Made by a program: the position numbers and the translations under genes. A stretch of DNA of 26,618 nucleotides from JAHECQ01 sp047638695 (GTDB taxonomy: Bacteria > Actinomycetota > Acidimicrobiia > Acidimicrobiales > SZUA-35): assembly GCA_047638695.1 (NCBI GenBank), contig JBLINY010000062.1, positions 1-26,618 on the forward strand, in the 5' to 3' direction. Each line of letters opens with the position of its first letter. The stretch's first letter is position 1. Shown here piece after piece: positions 21,453 through 26,618 of this stretch. The notes beneath the pieces were generated by a model that did not search any database, was not told the origin of the DNA, and saw only the letters and a program-made list of their open reading frames with translations.

Positions 21453-23630
21453 ATGGCCCAGCAGTCGGCGAACGCCGCACATCTTTCGCTGCGCGCACTT
21501 GATGCGATACCCGTCACGCAGCTCAAGGGCGTCGCCGAGAAGCAGGCGAAAGGGCTCGAAAAGGCCGAGATTCGCACGGTATATGACCTTCTGACCTTCT
21601 ATCCGCGGCGGTATCTCGACCGCACGAGAGAGGCTCGTATCAGCGAGATGGTCGAGGGCGATGAAGCGATGGCGCTGGTGAAGGTCGTGCGAACCTCGTC
21701 GCGCCGAGTCCGCGGTGGGAAGACCATGGTCAACATCACCGTCACCGATGGCGACAGCAATTTGGAGCTCACGTTCTTCAATCAACCGTGGCGGGCCCGG
21801 CAGTTGAGCGAGGACGCACAGGCCATGGTGTTCGGCAAGGTGAGTTTCTTTCGGGGCAAGCGGCAAATGTCGAACCCGGTGATCGACCTCGTTGGCGACA
21901 AAACCGGCCGGATCATTCCCGTGTACCCGCAGAGCGAGAAGAGTGGCCTCTACACGTGGGACTACGTCGAGTTCACGGCCGAGGCGCTGCGCCGCACGCT
22001 GCCCCCGAAGGGGCGAGGACTGCAGGACCCCCTGCCCATGTGGGTGCTTGACGAGCATGACTTCATCACCCGAGACGCTGCGATCAAGGGGATCCACGAA
22101 CCTTCCTCGATGGCCGAGATGAGCGAGGCCCGCCGTCGCCTGGTTTTCGAGGAACTTTTCCGGATGCAGCTGGTCCTCGTGATGCGAAAGCGTCACATGG
22201 AGGCCACCAAGGTCGGGCTGCAGCATGTGGTCGACGGGCCCTTGGTTCAGCGATTTCGAGAAGCACTGCCCTTCCCTCTCACCGGTGCTCAGGAGCGAAC
22301 GATCGCCGAGATCAGCGCTGATCTCATCAAACCGTTCCCGATGCACCGGCTGTTGCAGGGTGATGTTGGCGCCGGCAAAACTCTGGTTGCCGTTGCGAGC
22401 GCTCTGGCCGCGATCGACGGAGGTCACCAGGCTGCGCTGATGGCTCCAACCGAGGTTTTGGCCGAACAGCATCACGTCGGCATCAAGCGGCTCCTCGAGG
22501 GGTTAGCGGTACCCGACGCGTCGTCGTTGCTCGGCGATCGTCCGCTGAAGGTCGAGCTGCTCACGAATCGAACGGCCACATCTGATCGCAAGCGGATACT
22601 GAATGAACTCGTTGTCGGGCTGGTCGACCTCGTCATCGGCACCCATTCTCTGATCCAGGACACCGTGCAGTTCCATTCGCTCGGTGTCGTCGTCATCGAC
22701 GAGCAGCACCGGTTCGGCGTCGAGCAACGGGCGGCACTCCGCGACAAGTCGGGGGACGTGGTGCCTGATGTGCTCGTCATGACAGCCACGCCGATTCCTC
22801 GCACCGCGGCCATGACCGTTTATGGCGATCTCGATGTTTCGGTACTCGATGAGCTCCCGCCCGGACGAACGCCGATCGTCACTCGATGGGTGAAAGCACC
22901 GGGCTCGCTCGATGGCGAACCATCGTTCGAGCTCCAGACTATGTGGGCCGAGATCCGATCCGAGGTTGAGGCTGGCCGACAGGTATACGTCGTTACGCCG
23001 CTCATCGATGAGTCGGAGAAGATCGAAGTTGCGTCGGCCGAACAGACCTTCGAGCGACTGATGTACGACGAGCTCCAGGGTTTGCAGGTCGGTCTTCTTC
23101 ACGGCCGACTCAATCCGGTCGACAAAGATCTGACGATGGAGCGTTTCCGGCGCGGTGGTCTCGATGTCTTGGTAGCCACCACCGTGATCGAGGTCGGGGT
23201 CGACGTCCCCAACGCGACCGTGATGGTGATCCTCGATGCTGACCGTTTCGGTATCGCGCAGCTTCACCAGCTGCGAGGGCGTGTTGGCCGGGGCGAGCAT
23301 GCGTCGACCTGTTGGCTCGTCGGTGAGGCCGCTACGCCTGACGGCGAGGCCCGTTTGCAAGCGCTCGTCGACAGCAGCGACGGCTTCGAATTGGCCGAAG
23401 TCGATCTCGAATTGCGAGGCGAGGGAACGATTCTGGGTGAGAAGCAAAAGGGGCGCAACGATCTACGGCTGGCCTCGCTACGCAGAGACAAAAAAACCGT
23501 CGTAGCCGCTCGTCGGGCAGCGATCGAGTTGGTCGACTCCGACCCCGGGCTGCACAACCATCCCGATCTGCTCGATGAGCTGGGGCTTGTCCTTGCAGAA
23601 GAGGAGGTCGATTTCCTGATGAAGGGCTGA
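21453..23630 (+). CDS. recG: ATP-dependent DNA helicase RecG
   Basis: The product is 725 aa, typical for RecG. The N-terminal wedge/OB domain (about 60-150) contains VNITVTDGDSNLELTFFNQPW. Helicase motifs are Walker A QGDVGAGKT (303-310), TEVLAEQH (Ib region), DEQH box (416-419), TATPIPRT, and the C-terminal LLHGRLNPVDKD, ATTVIEVGVDVPNATVM and QLRGRVGRGEHASTCWLV, followed by the RecG-specific RLASLRRD end. It reverses stalled forks and processes branched DNA. The ATG at 21453 is preceded by TAGCGT (21439-21444). In many actinobacteria recG is directly followed by rsmD-coaD; here a minus-strand pair of genes interrupts that order. Confidence 0.96.
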   Translation: MAQQSANAAHLSLRALDAIPVTQLKGVAEKQAKGLEKAEIRTVYDLLTFYPRRYLDRTREARISEMVEGDEAMALVKVVRTSSRRVRGGKTMVNITVTDGDSNLELTFFNQPWRARQLSEDAQAMVFGKVSFFRGKRQMSNPVIDLVGDKTGRIIPVYPQSEKSGLYTWDYVEFTAEALRRTLPPKGRGLQDPLPMWVLDEHDFITRDAAIKGIHEPSSMAEMSEARRRLVFEELFRMQLVLVMRKRHMEATKVGLQHVVDGPLVQRFREALPFPLTGAQERTIAEISADLIKPFPMHRLLQGDVGAGKTLVAVASALAAIDGGHQAALMAPTEVLAEQHHVGIKRLLEGLAVPDASSLLGDRPLKVELLTNRTATSDRKRILNELVVGLVDLVIGTHSLIQDTVQFHSLGVVVIDEQHRFGVEQRAALRDKSGDVVPDVLVMTATPIPRTAAMTVYGDLDVSVLDELPPGRTPIVTRWVKAPGSLDGEPSFELQTMWAEIRSEVEAGRQVYVVTPLIDESEKIEVASAEQTFERLMYDELQGLQVGLLHGRLNPVDKDLTMERFRRGGLDVLVATTVIEVGVDVPNATVMVILDADRFGIAQLHQLRGRVGRGEHASTCWLVGEAATPDGEARLQALVDSSDGFELAEVDLELRGEGTILGEKQKGRNDLRLASLRRDKKTVVAARRAAIELVDSDPGLHNHPDLLDELGLVLAEEEVDFLMKG

Positions 23631-23650
23631 GTCGGGCGAGAGCGCCCTGT

Positions 23651-24931
23651 TCAGTTGAAGAGTCGGTGCAGATAGGGATTCCGGAACTTGCCGGTCGGGT
23701 CGTAGGCATCGGCCATGGTGACGAATTCGTTGAAGCGCGGATAGCGGCTTCGAACCAATGAGCTTGGCATCGTGTGGAGCTTTCCCCAGTGGGGTTTTGG
23801 TGCAAACGGTTCGAGCACGGCCTCGAGCGCGGGCAAGGCTTCCAGGGCCGCTGCCGGGTCATTCAGCCACGAGAAATGCAACGCCAGCATGTCCTCGGAA
23901 AACGGGCTGAGCCAGAGGCCGTCGCCAGCCACGGTCCTGATCTCGCTCATCACGCCGTCGCTCAGCAGGTGCCCGAGCAGCGGGCCGTGGGCAGCGATGG
24001 CGGAGAGCGCCTCGGCGCCATGGCGCCGGGCCACGAAATACTCACTTTGAAGTTGGGCTCCGGGCGTGGGTGGCGAGTCGTTTCGCACGTGAGGCAGTCG
24101 CTCGTTCCAAGGCCCCACCTGCATCAACTGGGGTGTGCACCGATCGGCGGTGCTGCGGTTGGAGTTGAGGCTGTGATCGTTTGCCCCGTCGCTGTGCGAC
24201 AACTGATGTCGGGCGGCGCGGCCGCCGGCAAATATTTCGGGTGTCGCTGGCGCTCGTTCACCCGCTTCGAGACGGTGCTTCAACCAGATCTGGTCAACCC
24301 GGTCGGTCTGCCAATCGAGAAACCAGCTGACGCTGTACGCGCTGGCCATGATGTAGTCGATGGCATCGATGGCACTGGCCAGCGGGGCGCCGAGGTAGAT
24401 CTGCTGAGCTATGGCATATGTCGGCTCGATGGCAAAGGTCACGGTCGTGACGATTCCAAACGCACCCAGGCCAACGGCGATGGTTGCCAGCTCCGATTGA
24501 TCGCTGATCTCGGCCAGATCGCCGGTAGCGGTGACAAAGGTGAGGCCTCTGATGGCTGCCGCTAGCGCTTGGTTGCTGTCACCCGATCCGTGCGTTCCTG
24601 TGACACACGCCCCGACGACGTTGAAGTGGGGGAGTGACGGCAGGTTTGCGAGAGCCCAACCTTCGACCTGCAAAGCCTGCGCCAGCTCATGGTGCAGTAG
24701 GCCGGCGGAGCAGGTGACGGTGCTGCTGACGGGATCAATCTGTACGAACGGTGGCAGATCGACAAGTGACACGAGCGTGCCCGCTGTGTCGGCGATGTCA
24801 TTAAAAGAGTGGGCGGCTCCGACCACTCGACACGTGCTGCAGCCGGCTACAAGCTTCTGGAGAATAGCGATCGATGGTGGGCGCTGCAGATCAGCGTTCC
24901 CGAACGTGATGTTTTGCGACCAGTTCTGCAT
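23651..24931 (-). CDS. alditol (xylitol) oxidase-like FAD enzyme
   Basis: The product is about 426 aa. It follows Streptomyces alditol oxidase AldO (about 418 aa) along its length: VGAAHSFNDIA with H42, the likely covalent FAD attachment, then NLPSLPHFNVVGACVTGTHGSG, VTATGDLAEI, GLGAFGIVTTVTF, the substrate region ASAYSVSWFLDW, WNERLPHVR, LQSEYFVARR, EIRTVAGDGLWLSPF and the C-terminal PHWGKLHTMP and YDPTGKFRNPYL. Relatives oxidise sugar alcohols to aldoses with O2, releasing H2O2. The enzyme is cytoplasmic. GTG 24934 and ATG 24931 both follow GAGG; ATG is preferred for spacing. The CxxC mini-protein ends 13-16 bp upstream, so the two are probably co-transcribed. Insertion between recG and rsmD suggests acquisition relative to the ancestral order. 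Confidence 0.93.
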   Translation of the reverse strand: MQNWSQNITFGNADLQRPPSIAILQKLVAGCSTCRVVGAAHSFNDIADTAGTLVSLVDLPPFVQIDPVSSTVTCSAGLLHHELAQALQVEGWALANLPSLPHFNVVGACVTGTHGSGDSNQALAAAIRGLTFVTATGDLAEISDQSELATIAVGLGAFGIVTTVTFAIEPTYAIAQQIYLGAPLASAIDAIDYIMASAYSVSWFLDWQTDRVDQIWLKHRLEAGERAPATPEIFAGGRAARHQLSHSDGANDHSLNSNRSTADRCTPQLMQVGPWNERLPHVRNDSPPTPGAQLQSEYFVARRHGAEALSAIAAHGPLLGHLLSDGVMSEIRTVAGDGLWLSPFSEDMLALHFSWLNDPAAALEALPALEAVLEPFAPKPHWGKLHTMPSSLVRSRYPRFNEFVTMADAYDPTGKFRNPYLHRLFN

Positions 24932-24947
24932 CACCTGGACCTCATTG

Positions 24948-25118
24948 CTAGTACCCCTGCTCAGCTTCCTCGCCGATCACAACGTCCCAACGGTCGAGAC
25001 AGTCTCTGCAGCGGTAAGGCAAGACGGTGCCAGGGTCGAGGGGTCCATCCTCAGGAAACCAGCCGAGCGGAAAACAAGCGCCCCCGCAATCGACACAGAC
25101 AATTTCGGCATCGGGCAT
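24948..25118 (-). CDS. 56-aa zinc-ribbon-like CxxC protein
   Basis: A short gene from ATG 25118 to TAG 24948. Two CxxC pairs are seen: C8-V-D-C11 (IVCVDCGG) and C38-R-D-C41 (LPYRCRDCLDRWDVV), with an extra C15. Four cysteines at this spacing suggest a zinc ribbon. The protein otherwise has an acidic/proline loop (FPEDGPLDPGT) and ends EEAEQGY. Similar tiny cysteine-paired proteins with RCxDCLDRWDVV ends appear, from memory, in other actinobacteria, but no function is known to me. An in-frame GTG lies two codons upstream (25124). It precedes the alditol oxidase gene by 13-16 bp on the same strand. Confidence 0.75.
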   Translation of the reverse strand: MPDAEIVCVDCGGACFPLGWFPEDGPLDPGTVLPYRCRDCLDRWDVVIGEEAEQGY

Positions 25119-25223
25119 GGTCACGGCGCTGACGATCTCACAAGAGCGGCGCCGTCACACCATCGAAGCTTGTTCAATCCAACCCGGTCGGCAACCGAAA
25201 CCGCCGTCGACAAGACACAACTT

Positions 25224-25271
25224 GGCAATAGAGAGGCCAGGCAATAGAGAGGCCAGGCAATAGAGAGGCGG
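25224..25271. repeat. three 16-bp tandem repeats upstream of rsmD
   Basis: Units GGCAATAGAGAGGCCA at 25224-25239 and 25240-25255, then GGCAATAGAGAGGCGG at 25256-25271. Degenerate echoes (GGTAATCGACGAG, GGTAATAGAC) follow up to about 25293. The stretch 25119-25317 between the mini-gene and rsmD shows no other gene. The array ends about 46 bp before the rsmD start, a position suited to a binding-site cluster, but slippage alone could also explain it. Confidence 0.9.
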
Positions 25272-25305
25272 TAATCGACGAGGTAATAGACAAGTGCGAC
25301 GGCCC

Positions 25306-25311
25306 TAGCGT
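25306..25311 (+). promoter_or_regulatory. -10 box of rsmD (leaderless)
   Basis: TAGCGT at exactly -12 to -7 of GTG 25318. The AAGGGG stretch abuts the start codon and is too close to serve as a ribosome binding site. Confidence 0.55.
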
Positions 25312-25317
25312 GAAGGG

Positions 25318-25917
25318 GTGCGCATCATTGCCGGGACCGCCCGCGGTCGAAAGTTGTTCGCTCCCGATGGCCGAGGGACCCGACCCATCGCCGACCGGGC
25401 CAAAGAAGGCATATTCAACATGCTGGTGAGCAGGCTGGACCTGATCGATGTTTCGGTGCTCGATCTCTATGCCGGGAGTGGTTCGTTTGGTCTCGAGTGT
25501 CTGAGTCGGGGCGCCTCCAGCGTCACGTTCGTAGAAGCTAACCGGGGCGCAGCCTCGGTAATCGACCGCAATCTGAACGAGCTGGGCTTTGCCGACCGCG
25601 CCCGGGTGCTCTCGACTACGGTTCTGAGCGCGACCGCTGCCGCCGGCCCGGTGGATCTGGCGTTCTGCGATCCGCCCTACGCCGATGATCCATGGCCTGA
25701 CCTCTTGCCCCGGATCGACGCTGCAGCCCTCATTGCTCACGCTGCGCGTCCGGTCGAGCTGACACCAGAGTGGGAAGAGGTAAAGCGAAAGCGCTATGGC
25801 CGAGCGCATGTCGTGCTGGCTGTGCGGAAGGCCCATGGAGCGAACGAGCCGCCGACGGTCGAACTCGCTGACGAACGACCCCCACGTGGTGCACAGACTG
25901 AGGGGCCGCCTGAGTAG
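25318..25917 (+). CDS. rsmD: 16S rRNA (guanine(966)-N2)-methyltransferase
   Basis: The product is 199 aa. It begins with the family-typical MRIIAGTARGRKL and has TRPIADRAKEGIFNML, SAM motif VLDLYAGSGSFGLE (47-60), FVEANRGA (motif II acidic residue) and catalytic CDPPY (117-121). It methylates N2 of G966 in 16S rRNA during 30S maturation. The GTG start is fixed by the conserved N-terminus. The last 25-30 residues (EPPTVELADERPPRGAQTEGPPE) are a charged, proline-rich tail beyond the usual domain. coaD follows 53 bp later, the standard pairing in actinobacteria. Confidence 0.95.
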   Translation: MRIIAGTARGRKLFAPDGRGTRPIADRAKEGIFNMLVSRLDLIDVSVLDLYAGSGSFGLECLSRGASSVTFVEANRGAASVIDRNLNELGFADRARVLSTTVLSATAAAGPVDLAFCDPPYADDPWPDLLPRIDAAALIAHAARPVELTPEWEEVKRKRYGRAHVVLAVRKAHGANEPPTVELADERPPRGAQTEGPPE

Positions 25918-25970
25918 ACTCGGGAGCGGGCTGCGGCACGTCCCAATTTCTAGCTAGCGAGACAGGCACC

Positions 25971-26447
25971 ATGACTGTTGCTCTCTATCCGGGGTCATTC
26001 GACCCCTTCCACAACGGCCACCTAGCGGTCGTGGCCATGGCCGCTCCGCTCTTTGAGAAACTCATTGTGGGTGTTGGCCACAACCCCGAGAAGCCGTCTG
26101 GGCTTTTCACGCCGGGCGAGCGCATGGCGCTGATCGAGGAAACGGTGGCCCATCTTCCCAACGTGAGCGTGCAGCTCTTCAGCGGGCTTGTAACTACTGC
26201 GGCCAACCAGATGGGGGCTAACTGCCTGCTGAAGGGCCTCCGTGGGGGTACCGATCTTGACGCCGAGATGCCCCAGGCTCAGATGAACATCACTACCGGC
26301 GGTGTTCCAACCGTCTTCTTGCCAGGACTTGGGCAGTCAGCCCTTGTTGCCAGCAGCTACGTTCGCCAGATAGCGGCGTTGGGTGGAAACGTGTCGGCAA
26401 CCGTTTCGCCTTCGGTCTTGGCGGCCCTCGAGGCCAAGTTCGCATGA
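25971..26447 (+). CDS. coaD: phosphopantetheine adenylyltransferase
   Basis: The product is 158 aa, the normal length. The nucleotidyltransferase signature is GSFDPFHNGHL with H14 and H17. FTPGERMALIEE, the phosphopantetheine-contact region LLKGLRGGTDLDAEMPQAQMN (RGGTD in place of the usual RTxxD/RAVSD) and SSYVRQIAALGG are also seen. It transfers AMP from ATP to 4'-phosphopantetheine in CoA synthesis. GAGACAGG ahead of the ATG is a weak ribosome binding site. Its stop overlaps the next start by 4 bp (ATGA), so the next gene is translationally coupled. Confidence 0.96.
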   Translation: MTVALYPGSFDPFHNGHLAVVAMAAPLFEKLIVGVGHNPEKPSGLFTPGERMALIEETVAHLPNVSVQLFSGLVTTAANQMGANCLLKGLRGGTDLDAEMPQAQMNITTGGVPTVFLPGLGQSALVASSYVRQIAALGGNVSATVSPSVLAALEAKFA

Positions 26448-26618
26448 GCAAGCGCTACGAACACGAAGATCAACCGGCACCGCCGCAAGGCGATATGCCG
26501 CCGCAAGGCGATGCAGAGCAGCTACTTCTTGAGGCCATCGAGCTGGTCGCCGAGACTCGGGCCATGCCGATGTCGTCGACCATCAAGGTTAGTAAGGACG
26601 AGTTGCTCGACCTGCTGG
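26444..26618 (+). CDS. DivIVA-like coiled-coil protein (partial, 3' end beyond window)
   Basis: Fifty-eight codons are visible from the ATG overlapping the coaD stop. After a polar N-terminus with a duplicated PPQGD unit, the sequence EQLLLEAIELVAETRAMPMSSTIKVSKDELLDLL matches the start of the DivIVA-related proteins (sometimes misnamed ATP synthase B-like) that follow coaD in actinobacteria. The full protein would be a coiled coil linked to cell-division or envelope scaffolding; most of it lies outside the window. The position (recG, rsmD, coaD, this gene) is the main support. Confidence 0.75.
   Translation, partial: MSKRYEHEDQPAPPQGDMPPQGDAEQLLLEAIELVAETRAMPMSSTIKVSKDELLDLL
26480..26512. 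repeat. 18-bp in-frame tandem duplication in the DivIVA-like gene
   Basis: CCGCCGCAAGGCGAT occurs at 26480-26494 and 26498-26512, an 18-bp period. It encodes PPQGDM then PPQGDA in the flexible N-terminus, so the frame is kept. Confidence 0.85.

Noticed and set aside
21348..22475. 375-aa open frame antisense to recG, and a similar one at 22503-23447
   Set aside because: RecG motifs are intact on the plus strand; the antisense products look like frame shadows.
25172..25180. tRNA T-loop-like GTTCAATCC
   Set aside because: No acceptor stem, anticodon arm or D arm can be placed around it on either strand.

Overview
This is a chromosomal stretch from a GC-rich member of the Actinomycetota, most likely class Acidimicrobiia (the phylum is well supported, the class is inferred). 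The pointers are the fused E2-E1 2-oxoglutarate decarboxylase (Kgd), a UvrD2-type helicase with a C-terminal HRDC domain, GTP-type PEP carboxykinase, a mycobacterial-type alpha-methylacyl-CoA racemase, a Streptomyces-type alditol oxidase, and many genes whose start codon sits 6-8 nt after a TANNNT box, the actinobacterial signature of leaderless transcription. No phage, plasmid, transposon, CRISPR array, rRNA or tRNA gene was found. Coding density is high, and the only sizeable non-coding stretch, 9288-9558, is filled by a tandem repeat.

Layout. 1-1271 (-): a gene cut by the left edge, encoding an NYN/PIN ribonuclease domain, an S1-like domain and a lysine/alanine histone-H1-like tail. 1323-1994 (+): HAD-like hydrolase, convergent with Kgd at 2003-5716 (-). 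5815-6405 (-): FrnE/DsbA-like protein, divergent from exonuclease III at 6429-7199 (+) with overlapping -10 boxes. 7293-9287 (-): UvrD2, divergent from a PH/SHOCT membrane protein at 9559-10179 (+), with three 74-bp tandem repeats between them. 10228-12377 (+): a periplasmic-binding-fold metal/cobalamin receptor and an ACT-domain malic enzyme. 12435-16176 (-): a five-gene run tlpA-like, ccdA-like, small membrane protein, Chloroflexus-type malyl-CoA lyase, CitE/Mcl2-like protein. 16358-19081 (+, with one minus-strand small gene): AMACR, PIG-L deacetylase, membrane protein. 19150-21311 (-): PEP carboxykinase preceded by a degenerate cold-shock-fold protein. 21453-26618: recG, then a minus-strand pair (CxxC mini-protein plus alditol oxidase) inserted ahead of rsmD-coaD-DivIVA-like, otherwise a conserved actinobacterial housekeeping order.

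Functionally, several enzymes meet at the C4/glyoxylate node. Kgd acts on 2-oxoglutarate, malic enzyme takes malate to pyruvate, PEP carboxykinase takes oxaloacetate to PEP, and the malyl-CoA lyase plus CitE-like thioesterase pair could join glyoxylate with acetyl-CoA or handle methylmalyl-CoA. XthA, UvrD2 and RecG are DNA repair genes; RsmD and CoaD serve ribosome modification and CoA synthesis.

The least familiar item is the NYN-S1-lysine-rich tail protein at the left edge. Next are the 74-bp tandem repeats between two divergent leaderless promoters and the two-gene malyl-CoA lyase/CitE unit.
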